DNA of 41,127 nucleotides, taken from positions 1 through 41,127 of the IMG/VR virus record IMGVR_UViG_3300025294_000209. One strand, given 5' to 3'. The translations under genes and the position numbers were made by a program. A model generated the notes under the pieces. The model worked only from the letters and a program-made list of their open reading frames with translations. It searched no databases and had not been told where the DNA came from. This stretch comes from a virus. This document shows positions 14,930-22,546 of the stretch, piece after piece (the first letter of the stretch is position 1; every line of letters begins with the position of its first letter).

Positions 14930-15550
14930 ATGAACGATCCCTTCTACATCTACCGGCCAGGTCTTGACCTCCTCGGCTTATCCGAGGGCACGGACAAGAA
15001 GCGCGGCTACAACGAAACGCTCGCATACGGCGCCTATACGGACGGCGATCGCAACCTGGTCGCAATGACGCTCGACCAGATCGAGCAGCTTCAGACCAAG
15101 ATGCTGCAGCATCCGAAGAACTATCTGAACTCCTCGGCTCTCGGCCGCTATCAGATCGTCCGCACCACGTTGCGCAAGCTCAAGGCATCGTTGAAGCTCA
15201 GCGGCGCCATGCTCTTCGACAAGGCGCTGCAGGACCGCTTAGGCGTCGAGCTTATGCGCGGGCGCGGCATCGACATCTGGCTTGCTGGCGACATGAGCGA
15301 AGATGCGCTGATCAACGCGCTCGCCAAAGAGTGGGCCTCGTTGCCGACCACGTCTGGCTTCGGTCACTATGACGGGCAGCGCGCGTCCGTGTCGGTGACG
15401 CGGGTGCGCCAGGTGCTCGGCGAGATCCGGCGCCGGCGCAGTGAACCCGCTCCCAAGCGGACGCCCGTCGACGGCGGTAGCAAGCCTGGTTCTACCAACG
15501 ACAGCTTCCTCGTGCGCTTCCTCAAAGCGATCTTTGGGGTGAAGGCATGA
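14930..15550 (+). CDS. Lambda R-like endolysin (lytic transglycosylase)
   Basis: The 206-residue product matches the glycoside hydrolase 104 family of lambda R. It has LDLLGLSEGTDKKRGYNETL with catalytic Glu19, the same position as in lambda R. Then come SALGRYQIVRTTLRKL, a DKALQDRLGVELM helix and EWASLPTTSGFGHYDGQ. It cleaves peptidoglycan without water, forming anhydro ends, in the periplasm at lysis (known). There is no signal peptide, so it should need the holin encoded next. About 45 residues at the C-terminus form a linker and a hydrophobic tail (FLVRFLKAIFGVKA) absent from lambda R, which might bind the membrane. It is first in the late operon and overlaps the holin gene by four bases. 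Confidence 0.85.
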   Translation: MNDPFYIYRPGLDLLGLSEGTDKKRGYNETLAYGAYTDGDRNLVAMTLDQIEQLQTKMLQHPKNYLNSSALGRYQIVRTTLRKLKASLKLSGAMLFDKALQDRLGVELMRGRGIDIWLAGDMSEDALINALAKEWASLPTTSGFGHYDGQRASVSVTRVRQVLGEIRRRRSEPAPKRTPVDGGSKPGSTNDSFLVRFLKAIFGVKA

Positions 15551-16089
15551 GCGTGATCGGCACGATCCTCATCGCGGCGGCCGAGAAGGTCGCCGCTCCT
15601 ATCGTGAAGTCGATCCTGGTCGGCAAACTCGGCCGTTCGGATGAAGGCCTCGTCGACGTCGTCATTGACAAGGTCGCGGGCAAGCTCGGCGTTGAGCCGG
15701 AAGCGGTCTCGGCTGAGCCGCCCGAACGTCTGGAGGAGGCGGTCCGCCAGGTCGAAGCCGAGGCGCCCGAAATGCTCGCGGTTTGGGAAGCCGGCCTCAA
15801 AGGGCAGTTCGCACTCCTTCAAGCCGAGCAGAAAGAGGGCTTTTGGCCGAGCGCCTGGCGCTGGGGCTGGATGTACTTGCTCGCCGTGATGTGGTTCGTG
15901 CGCCTCATGATCGTGCCCGTGGTCGACGCGATCGCCGGCTTCGACATCGCCGCCGGCATGGACTTCACGGTCATGATGACGCTCACCGGCTGGTTCATCA
16001 GTCTCTACATGGGCGGACACACCTTAAAGGAACTCGGCACCTCGGCCGTCCAGGCGGTGAAAGCCTACCGACAGGGAGGCCGAGCCTGA
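15547..16089 (+). CDS. Holin of the GTA/3TM type
   Basis: The 180-residue product has an amphipathic N-terminus (MSVIGTILIAAAEKVAAPIV), a charged middle with an acidic helix, then two strong membrane helices (WMYLLAVMWFVRLMIVPVV and DFTVMMTLTGWFISLYMGG). It ends with a basic tail. This matches the holin family found in alphaproteobacterial gene transfer agents and prophages. It should form membrane lesions that release the endolysin. The gene overlaps the endolysin gene, which supports the call. It ends at TGA overlapping the next ATG. Confidence 0.75.
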   Translation: MSVIGTILIAAAEKVAAPIVKSILVGKLGRSDEGLVDVVIDKVAGKLGVEPEAVSAEPPERLEEAVRQVEAEAPEMLAVWEAGLKGQFALLQAEQKEGFWPSAWRWGWMYLLAVMWFVRLMIVPVVDAIAGFDIAAGMDFTVMMTLTGWFISLYMGGHTLKELGTSAVQAVKAYRQGGRA

Positions 16090-16325
16090 TGCGGGCAAGC
16101 AAGCGCGACCTGGAACTGGCCGAGGAGCTGGTCGAGCGCGAACGCGAGGCGGCGATCGCCCGCGCCAGCGCCGAACTCAACCAGCCCGGCTCCAAGATTT
16201 GCCGCGACTGCGGCGGGCCGATCGAACCCAAGCGGCGGGCGGCCTTGCCGTCCGCACGGACATGCATCGAGTGCGCGACGGCGGTGCGGCCGTTCTTCGC
16301 CGGTAGCGGGGGCACCCATGATTGA
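16089..16325 (+). CDS. DksA/TraR-like zinc-finger protein
   Basis: The 78-residue product has a helical N-terminus (DLELAEELVEREREAAIARA) and a four-cysteine zinc finger (CRDCGGPIEPKRRAALPS then CIEC), typical of the DksA/TraR family. These proteins enter the secondary channel of RNA polymerase and shift promoter use without ppGpp, or as a mimic of it (known for TraR). The ATG overlaps the holin stop. A late-operon copy could alter host transcription during lytic growth. Confidence 0.75.
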   Translation: MRASKRDLELAEELVEREREAAIARASAELNQPGSKICRDCGGPIEPKRRAALPSARTCIECATAVRPFFAGSGGTHD

Positions 16326-16647
16326 AGAAGTCATCCGTGGCTGGTCGGGGCCGGTCGCCTCGCTGCTCGCCGTCACCAGCATGATCTACACCTGGCTGAC
16401 TGCCCGCTCAAAGACGAACGAGGACAAGATCAACGGCCACGAACGGAAGCTGATCGAGCACGATCGGCGCATTCAGGCGCTGGAGGGCGACGTCAAGCAC
16501 CTGCCGACCAAAGACGATTTCAACGAACTGAAAGTCTCCCTGGAGGCGATCAAGGGCGACATGGGCCAGATCCGCGAGAGCAACGCGGCGTCCGGACGCG
16601 CAATCCGCCGCGTCGAAGAGTGGCTGCTGAACAGGGAAAAGGCCTGA
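16318..16647 (+). CDS. DUF2730 protein, Mu gp25-like
   Basis: The 109-residue product begins with a membrane helix (GPVASLLAVTSMIYTWLTA). A coiled coil follows (HERKLIEHDRRIQALEGDVK and NELKVSLEAIKGDMGQIRES). This layout matches DUF2730, the family of Mu gp25 at the start of the packaging block. It may be a spanin-like or membrane-tethered lysis/packaging accessory; its biochemical role is not established. Start and stop overlap both neighbours by a few bases. Confidence 0.7.
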   Translation: MIEEVIRGWSGPVASLLAVTSMIYTWLTARSKTNEDKINGHERKLIEHDRRIQALEGDVKHLPTKDDFNELKVSLEAIKGDMGQIRESNAASGRAIRRVEEWLLNREKA

Positions 16648-16952
16648 TGACGACGGACAAGTACAAAGACTACCTGGTTGAAAAAGGCCGGCTGGTGATC
16701 CTCCAGGTCATCGCCCGCGAGTTCAACGGCCATTTGCGCGAAGACCTCCTGCAGAAGGCGCTCGACGTCAACTTCATCTCGCGCTCGATCGAGTGGGTCC
16801 GCACCCAGCTTCGCAAGTTGGAGGAACTGGACGCGGTCACGATCACCGAAGACAAGGGCAAGCTGATTGCCGGCATCACCTCGACCGGCCGCGCCCACGT
16901 CGACAGACGGTCGCCGCTCGATGGCGTGGCCTGGCCCGAGGACGAGGGCTGA
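16647..16952 (+). CDS. Winged-helix-like protein, Mu gp26-like
   Basis: The 101-residue product has helices and a basic winged-helix pattern (YLVEKGRLVILQVIAREFNG, DLLQKALDVN, RSIEWVRTQLRKLEELDAV) with a small beta hairpin (VTITEDKGKLIAGITSTG). Its position between the DUF2730 and DUF3486 genes matches Mu gp26. The function is unknown. The ATG at 16647 overlaps the previous stop. Confidence 0.65.
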   Translation: MTTDKYKDYLVEKGRLVILQVIAREFNGHLREDLLQKALDVNFISRSIEWVRTQLRKLEELDAVTITEDKGKLIAGITSTGRAHVDRRSPLDGVAWPEDEG

Positions 16953-16954
16953 TC

Positions 16955-17533
16955 ATGGCCGACGAGACCGAGCGCCAACAGGGACGCGGCCGGCTCTCCA
17001 CATTGGAGATGCTGCCGGAGGAAGCCGAAGCCGATCTCGTCTGGCTCAATGAAGAGCTGCGCGAGGGCAAACGCCCGCAGGTCGCGATCCTCGCAGAGTT
17101 CAACTCCAGGCTCGCCGATCGCGGCATTGCGCCGATCTCGAAGGGCACCTTTTCCCGCTATTCGGTCCGGAAGGCTCGCCAGTGGCGGGAGTATGACGAG
17201 CGCCTGCGTCTCTCGAAGGCGCTCTGCGAGGGCATGGGACCGGACGGCGCCGACACAATGACCGTCGCGATCTCCGAGCGGCTCAAGATGGCGGCCGACG
17301 AACTCCTCGCAAAAGGTAACCTCTCGGCCAAGGAAATCGCAGCGCTCGCGAACGCGAACCGCGCCGCAGTGACCGCGCAGCGCCACTCGGCCGAGCTGCG
17401 CCGGCTGCTCGAAACGGAGTACGCTGACCGCTTGAAGAAGGCGGCACAAGACGTCGCTGAGGTCGGCAAGAAGGCCGGCGTTTCCGACGAAACCATGGCG
17501 GAAATCAACCGTCGCCTCATGGGCGGTGCTTGA
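16955..17533 (+). CDS. DUF3486 protein, Mu gp27-like small terminase
   Basis: The 192-residue product matches DUF3486. It opens with GRLSTLEMLPEEAEADLVWL, then LREGKRPQVAILAEFN and ISKGTFSRYSVRKARQW. A helical C-terminus follows (AALANANRAAVTAQRHSAEL). This Mu gp27 family is considered the small terminase component that recognises the packaging site (known/proposed). It directly precedes the large terminase with a one-base overlap of stop and start. The start is ATG 16955, two bases after the preceding stop. Confidence 0.8.
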   Translation: MADETERQQGRGRLSTLEMLPEEAEADLVWLNEELREGKRPQVAILAEFNSRLADRGIAPISKGTFSRYSVRKARQWREYDERLRLSKALCEGMGPDGADTMTVAISERLKMAADELLAKGNLSAKEIAALANANRAAVTAQRHSAELRRLLETEYADRLKKAAQDVAEVGKKAGVSDETMAEINRRLMGGA

Positions 17534-18942
17534 TGGGTCGCGCCCTCGTCATACCGGCTAACCCCGAGGCGATTTTCCTCCCCTACCAGGCGCGCTGGAT
17601 CGAAGACAAATCGCGCCTAAAGCTGATGGAGAAAAGCCGTCAGATCGGTCTCTCCTGGTCGACCGCCTATGCGACCGTTTCGCGGACTGCTCTGACTTCC
17701 GCGAAGCTCGACCAGTGGGTCTCCTCACGAGATGACATTCAGGCGCGGCTGTTCCTGGAAGATTGCAAGCTCTGGTCGGGAAATCTTGATCTCGCGGCCC
17801 GCGACCTGGGCGAGCTGGCGCTCGATACCGAGAACAAGCACACCGCCTACACACTCCGTTTCGCCAACGGCAAACGCATTCATTCGATGAGTTCCAATCC
17901 GGACGCCCAAGCCGGCAAGCGCGGCGGCCGCGTGCTCGACGAGTTCGCTTTGCATCCGGATCCGCGCAAGCTCTGGTCGATCGCCTATCCCGGGATCACC
18001 TGGGGCGGCGCAATGGAAGTGATCTCGACGCACCGCGGATCGAAGAACTTTTTCAACCAGCTCGTCCGCGAGTACAAGGAAAGCGGCAACCCCAAGAAAA
18101 TCAGTCTGCATAGCGTCACGCTGCAAAAGGCGCTCGACGACGGCTTCCTTTACAAGCTGCAGCAGTCGCTCCCCGACGACGACGAGCGGCAGGAGATGGA
18201 TGAGGCCGCTTACTTCGATTGGGTAAAGAGTGGCGCGGCCGACGAAGAAAGTTTCCTGCAGGAGTACATGTGCCAGCCGGCCGACGACGACGCGGCCTTC
18301 CTGGAGTACGACCTGATTGCCGGTTGCGAGTATCCCTCTGGCGTCGATTGGAGCCTCAGCGAAGGCGGCGAGTTTTATGCCGGCGTCGATATCGGTCGCA
18401 AACACGACCTCACCGTCATCTGGGTAATCGAGCGGCTCGGCGACGTGCTCTACACGCGGCATGTCGAAACCCTGAAGAACATGAGCAAGGCCGAGCAGGA
18501 GAAAGTGCTCTGGCCATTGATGCAACGCTGCCGCCGCACCTCCATGGATGCCACCGGCCTCGGCATTGGCTGGGCCGACGATGCCAAGCTGAAATTCGGC
18601 GAGTACGCCGTCGAGGCCGTGACGTTCTCTACCCGCGTCAAAGAGGCGCTGGCTTACCCGGTGCGCTCACGCTTCGAAGCCAAGACCATTCGCATTCCGC
18701 ACGACAAGTTCATCCGGGCGGACCTGCGATCGGTGACCAAACAGGTAACTGCCTCAGGGAACATCCGCTTCACGGCCGAGCGTACAGCGGACGGCCACGC
18801 CGACCGTTTCTGGGCGCTGGCCCTTGCGATCGAGGCGGCATCGGCTCCTGCAGGCGGTCGCTGGAAGCCTCTCACCGAGCAGACCGAGCAAAACCAACAA
18901 CAGAGCGATCTCGATAAGGACTGGATACCCGGCGATGCTTAA
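17533..18942 (+). CDS. Large terminase, Mu gp28-like
   Basis: The 469-residue product has an adenine-binding Q motif (FLPYQARWI), a Walker A variant KSRQIGLSWS (residues 34-43) typical of Mu gp28-type terminases, and Walker B (GGRVLDEFA). The RNase H-like nuclease has acidic clusters at GVDIGRKHD, DATGLG and DGHADRFW. It powers DNA translocation into the prohead and cuts at headful (known). In Mu-type phages it would package host DNA along with the phage ends. ATG 17533 follows the gp27-like stop. The C-terminal end overlaps the portal ATG by eight bases. All motifs look intact. Confidence 0.9.
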   Translation: MGRALVIPANPEAIFLPYQARWIEDKSRLKLMEKSRQIGLSWSTAYATVSRTALTSAKLDQWVSSRDDIQARLFLEDCKLWSGNLDLAARDLGELALDTENKHTAYTLRFANGKRIHSMSSNPDAQAGKRGGRVLDEFALHPDPRKLWSIAYPGITWGGAMEVISTHRGSKNFFNQLVREYKESGNPKKISLHSVTLQKALDDGFLYKLQQSLPDDDERQEMDEAAYFDWVKSGAADEESFLQEYMCQPADDDAAFLEYDLIAGCEYPSGVDWSLSEGGEFYAGVDIGRKHDLTVIWVIERLGDVLYTRHVETLKNMSKAEQEKVLWPLMQRCRRTSMDATGLGIGWADDAKLKFGEYAVEAVTFSTRVKEALAYPVRSRFEAKTIRIPHDKFIRADLRSVTKQVTASGNIRFTAERTADGHADRFWALALAIEAASAPAGGRWKPLTEQTEQNQQQSDLDKDWIPGDA

Positions 18943-21007
18943 ATGGTTCTCGAAGGCACTGACATCGATGCGGCACGCCCCGCGCCCGCTCGTCTCCAGT
19001 GGGCTCTTGCGCCGCACCCGTTTCGACTATCGCAGCGAGATCGGTGATTGCCTGGATGCGTCCGTGGTCACCGGCCCGGTCCAGTGGATCCAGCGTGCGC
19101 TTCCCGAGGCGCGACTAACAGTGATGCGCTACGGCCGAGGCGGCAAGGTCGAAGAGATTGCTGACCACGGCGCGATGTCGCTCATTTCCCGGCCGAACCC
19201 GTTTTACGGCGATCTCGCCCTCTGGTCGGGTACGATCTTGAGCTACTGCACCGCCGGGAATGCTTATTGGCTGAAGGCGCGCAACGGCATCGGCCGGCCG
19301 GGCGAACTCTGGTACGTTCCGCACTGGACGATGAAGCCTTACGGAGCTGAAGACGGCAGCACGCTGCTGTCGCACTACATGTATTCGCCAGGCGCCGGCT
19401 TCGAACCCGAAAAGATCGACCCGGCCGACGTTGTGCATTTCCGCCATGGCATCGATCCGCGCGACCCACGCCTCGGAATATCGCCGCTTGATGGCGCTAT
19501 CCGCGAGATCTTCATGGATTTGGAAAGCTCCAACTTCGTCGCATCGCTCTTGCGCAACATGGGCGTGCCTGGCGTGGTGATCAGCCCGAAGGCTGGCGGC
19601 ATGGTCGCGGCCGACGATGTCGAAGCCACGAAGGCATGGTTCAAGCAAGCCTTCAGCGGCGATCGGCGCGGCGGCCCCCTGGTCATGGGCGCGCCGACCG
19701 ACGTCTCGCCCTACGGCTTTAATCCGCAGCAAATGAACATGTCGGAAGCGCGCGACGTGGCCGAAGAGCGGGTTTGCGCCAGCCTCGGCATCCCGGCCGC
19801 CGTCGTCGGCTTCGGCGCCGGCCTGCAATCGACCAAGGTCGGGGCGACGATGAAGGAGATGGCGAAGCTCGCCTGGCACAACGGCGTGCTGCCGATCGGT
19901 CGCGTCTTCGCCGACGAAATCGACCGATCGCTCATCCCGGATTTCGGGCCTGTCACCGGCCGGCTGAAGACCGTCTGGGATACGGCTGACGTGTTGGCAC
20001 TGGCTGACGATGAGGACAAGGAAACGGAGCGCTGGAGCAGGCGCGTCCAGGGCGGCTGGGCCATGGTCTCGGAAGCGCGTGCCGCTGCGGGCCTGGACGT
20101 CGACGACAGCCACCGGATCTACTTGCGTCCGATCTCGGCGATCGAGGTGGCTGCAGGCGAGACCGGGCGCCGGTCTGGGGATGATCAACAGCCCAAAGAG
20201 CGCGGCGAGAAAGCCCAGGCTTCCGTCCAGGCGCGCCAACGCGCCACGGCCTATCTGCGCATGCTCGCTGCCCAGGAAGAGCCACGCTCAAAGGCCTTCG
20301 AAAAGCAGTTGAAGGCCTTTTTCAAGGAGCTTGGAAAGGCGGTGCGCCAGGTCGCCGTGCCGTTGCTCGAGGAGGAACTTCCCAAGGGCAAGGCACTGGC
20401 CGAAAAGAGCGATGACCTGCTGGTTGCGCGGATCCTCGACAAGCTCGGGATCTCGACGCACTGGACCACGTTCCGGCAGCTCTTCGAGGCGCAGTATCTC
20501 GAAGTCGCCAAGGAGGTATCAGACGCGGCCGGCCTGGCGGGGATCTCGGGAAGCTTGCCCGACCCGGTCGCCCGAGCCGTCGCTGGCGCTGGCGGACGGC
20601 GGGCGGGCCTCATCGACCTGTCCGCACAGTCCCGCGCCGCGTTGTTTGACGCGATCGCCGAGGGACGAGCCGAAGGCGAAGGCGTGCCGCAGCTCGCCAG
20701 CCGCATCGCCAGTCACATCGAAGCCGGTCCCTGGGCAAGCCCGGAGACACGCGCCAGGACGATCGCCCGCACCGAAACCAAGTACGCGCAGAACATCTCC
20801 ACGATCGAGCGCGGGCGTGCCGCCGGCGTCGAGAGCTTCATCATCTTCGATGGCCGGCTGGGACCAGGGCGATCGCTGCCCAGCCACATCGCACGCCACG
20901 GCGACATCGCGACCGCTGACCAGGCGGCGCAGATGGCAGCCGACGAACACCCGAACGGAACGTTGAGCTTCGCGCCGCACTTCGGCGACGACCAGGACGA
21001 GGAGTAA
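18935..21007 (+). CDS. Portal protein fused to a Mu F-like minor head domain
   Basis: The 690-residue product is much longer than usual HK97-type portals (about 400). Residues 20-400 fit that family: ISRPNPFYGD, SYCTAGNAYWLKARN, DVVHFRHGIDPRD, and ARDVAEERVCASLGIPAAVV. A low-complexity linker around 430-460 (GDDQQPKERGEKAQASVQ) leads to a helical region. The C-terminus carries a SPP1 gp7/Mu F-like motif (TRARTIARTETKYAQN), then H-rich residues (SHIARHGD) and a prominent NGTLSFAPH. The fusion would tie the DNA channel to the minor head protein. The start at ATG 18935 overlaps the terminase stop. It may still be cleaved by the prohead protease. Confidence 0.8.
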   Translation: MLKWFSKALTSMRHAPRPLVSSGLLRRTRFDYRSEIGDCLDASVVTGPVQWIQRALPEARLTVMRYGRGGKVEEIADHGAMSLISRPNPFYGDLALWSGTILSYCTAGNAYWLKARNGIGRPGELWYVPHWTMKPYGAEDGSTLLSHYMYSPGAGFEPEKIDPADVVHFRHGIDPRDPRLGISPLDGAIREIFMDLESSNFVASLLRNMGVPGVVISPKAGGMVAADDVEATKAWFKQAFSGDRRGGPLVMGAPTDVSPYGFNPQQMNMSEARDVAEERVCASLGIPAAVVGFGAGLQSTKVGATMKEMAKLAWHNGVLPIGRVFADEIDRSLIPDFGPVTGRLKTVWDTADVLALADDEDKETERWSRRVQGGWAMVSEARAAAGLDVDDSHRIYLRPISAIEVAAGETGRRSGDDQQPKERGEKAQASVQARQRATAYLRMLAAQEEPRSKAFEKQLKAFFKELGKAVRQVAVPLLEEELPKGKALAEKSDDLLVARILDKLGISTHWTTFRQLFEAQYLEVAKEVSDAAGLAGISGSLPDPVARAVAGAGGRRAGLIDLSAQSRAALFDAIAEGRAEGEGVPQLASRIASHIEAGPWASPETRARTIARTETKYAQNISTIERGRAAGVESFIIFDGRLGPGRSLPSHIARHGDIATADQAAQMAADEHPNGTLSFAPHFGDDQDEE

Positions 21008-21011
21008 CACC

Positions 21012-21752
21012 ATGAAGACCGAAACCAAGGGCCTGACCGTCGAGAAGATGGACGAGAAGGGTCAAGGCCTTGCCCGTATCGCGATCCTGTCGGCCGTCGA
21101 TCATGACGGCGACACCTATGCGCCTGGCGCTTTCTCCTGGAAGGAAGGCGGACACCAGTGGGCTCACATCCTCCCGGCTCACGATCGCCGCGCCATCCCG
21201 CTCGGCAAGGCCCGTGTTTACGAGGACGGGGATGCGGCCCTTGCGGAACTGCACCTCAACCTTGAAACCGAAGCCGGCAAGAATTGGCACGCCGCCCTTA
21301 TGTTCGACCTGGCGAAGGGCACCGCCATCCAGGAGTATTCCTACGGCTTCGGCGTCGTCGATGCTGCCTTTGAGCAGCGCGGCAGCGACCGGATCCGCGT
21401 GTTGAAGCGTCTCGACGTTCACGAGGTCTCGCCAGTCGTGCGCGGCGCCGGCATCGGCACGGGCACGCTGGCCTTGAAGTCGCGCGGTGGCTTTGGTGCG
21501 CAAATCGACGCGGTGATTGCCGAGATCGATGACATCATTGAGCGAGCGGGCGGGGTGAAAGCGCTGCGCGATGCGGAAGGCAGAGGCATGAGCAAGGCGC
21601 GCCTGGATCAGCTCGCCGAGCTTAGGCGGCGGTTCGACGATATTTTCCAGTTTGACCCCGTCTCCAATGCTGACACTGAAAAAGCGCAGAGGGAACTGGA
21701 GCAATTGGCCGCGACCCATGAGGTGCGCGGAGCGCTTCGGTGGCTCAAATAG
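21012..21752 (+). CDS. HK97-type prohead protease
   Basis: The 246-residue product matches the U35 prohead protease. It has ILSAVDHDGDTYAPGAF, a histidine in ILPAHDRRAIPLGKA, the catalytic-serine region EYSYGFGVVDA and a VHEVSPVVRGAG strand. It would cut the N-terminal scaffold part of the capsid precursor (known). About 85 residues at the C-terminus are a coiled helix (IDAVIAEIDDIIERAGGV, RLDQLAELRRRFDDIF) which may target the protease into the prohead. It follows the portal with four bases between stop and start. Confidence 0.8.
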   Translation: MKTETKGLTVEKMDEKGQGLARIAILSAVDHDGDTYAPGAFSWKEGGHQWAHILPAHDRRAIPLGKARVYEDGDAALAELHLNLETEAGKNWHAALMFDLAKGTAIQEYSYGFGVVDAAFEQRGSDRIRVLKRLDVHEVSPVVRGAGIGTGTLALKSRGGFGAQIDAVIAEIDDIIERAGGVKALRDAEGRGMSKARLDQLAELRRRFDDIFQFDPVSNADTEKAQRELEQLAATHEVRGALRWLK

Positions 21753-21924
21753 CAGCCTCAGAAAATTGCCCGTGGAGCGCTCTCAGCCCCACGGGCCGGG
21801 CGGAGACACCGCCCCGAGCCCTGATGCGCGTCTATGGCCTTCAAAACGGCTTCGAAACGCGAGCGAATTCCGGTAGCTTCGCCCGCGCGGGCATCTCCAC
21901 CGCAAATTGAATAGGACAAAGGGT
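21753..21924 (+). other. Gap before the secreted protein gene
   Basis: This 172-base gap in an otherwise tightly packed head operon probably carries a promoter or attenuator for the secreted protein that follows. A ribosome site AGGACAAAGGG lies directly before ATG 21925. I see no T-run terminator. A short ORF here is not convincing. Confidence 0.35.
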
Positions 21925-22404
21925 ATGTTTAAGAAATTCGCATTGATATCCGTTTCCGCAATGCTGATCGGCACCACTAGCTACGCGCAGGGTTATGAGG
22001 ACGGCTGGAACCTGTCTTTCAAGCGCGACGCGTTCGATCAAAAAATCTTTCCAGAAGCGTCTGTTTACGAAGATGGCGGGTCCAGTGCGAACGTCAGCGT
22101 TGCATGCGGGGAGCATGGCGCGCTGATCCCGACGCTATTTCCCGGGTCGTATCGCTCCCCACGGTCTTATGAAGTTGAATTCAAGGCAGGCCCAACTCAG
22201 CGCAAGTTCACATTTACCGCTGGAGACATCCCGCGCCTCGGCAACCGGTTGCGTCTTCAGGACGAAGACGCTACGGCTTTTCTCGACCTGTTCGCCAACG
22301 CGGCCGAACCGGTCGCCTACCGCACAGAGAAACACCAGGGTAGTTTCTCCTCGATCGCAGCTCGACAAGCCATCGACATCGTTCGGACCTATTGCCCGAA
22401 GTGA
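21925..22404 (+). CDS. Secreted VasI/TagO-like protein within the capsid operon
   Basis: The 159-residue product has a clear signal peptide (MFKKFALISVSAMLIGTTSY then AQ cleavage). The mature part has a domain pattern like the VasI/TagO family: GWNLSFKRDAFD, then VSVACGEHGALIP, SYEVEFKAGPTQRKFTF, AFLDLFANA and a final QAIDIVRTYC with a conserved Cys pair. It would be periplasmic. VasI-type proteins accompany type VI secretion (known), but no such system is nearby. The gene interrupts the protease-capsid order, as phage cargo genes do, and has its own ribosome site. A role in host envelope conversion or superinfection exclusion is inference. Confidence 0.65.
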   Translation: MFKKFALISVSAMLIGTTSYAQGYEDGWNLSFKRDAFDQKIFPEASVYEDGGSSANVSVACGEHGALIPTLFPGSYRSPRSYEVEFKAGPTQRKFTFTAGDIPRLGNRLRLQDEDATAFLDLFANAAEPVAYRTEKHQGSFSSIAARQAIDIVRTYCPK

Positions 22405-22406
22405 CC

Positions 22407-22424
22407 TGCACGCATCTGCGTGCA
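22407..22424 (+). terminator. Perfect hairpin after the secreted protein gene
   Basis: TGCACGCA-TC-TGCGTGCA lies three bases after the stop codon. It is a perfect 8-bp stem with a 2-base turn, followed by a pyrimidine-rich run (TTCCCTCCTTTTCC). It is probably a terminator for the cargo gene or a processing signal upstream of the capsid gene. Confidence 0.55.
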
Positions 22425-22461
22425 TGATATCGCTTCCCTCCTTTTCCTAATCTCCTTCTCA

Positions 22462-22483
22462 CAGCCCGCGCCGACGCGGGCTG
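22462..22483 (+). terminator. Second hairpin upstream of the capsid gene
   Basis: CAGCCCGCG (22462-22470) pairs perfectly with CGCGGGCTG (22475-22483) around CCGA. No T tract follows. Together with the hairpin at 22407 it isolates the cargo gene from the capsid gene, or stabilises the capsid mRNA 5' end. Confidence 0.5.
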
Positions 22484-22546
22484 ATCTGTCATCTGGCCAC
22501 ACGCGGACGTGAGAGGCCGATACCCAATCGAGAACGGAGAGGACAC

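Noticed and set aside
19115-20239. A 374-codon leftward ORF within the portal gene
   Set aside because: Antisense shadow; the plus frame has strong portal motifs.
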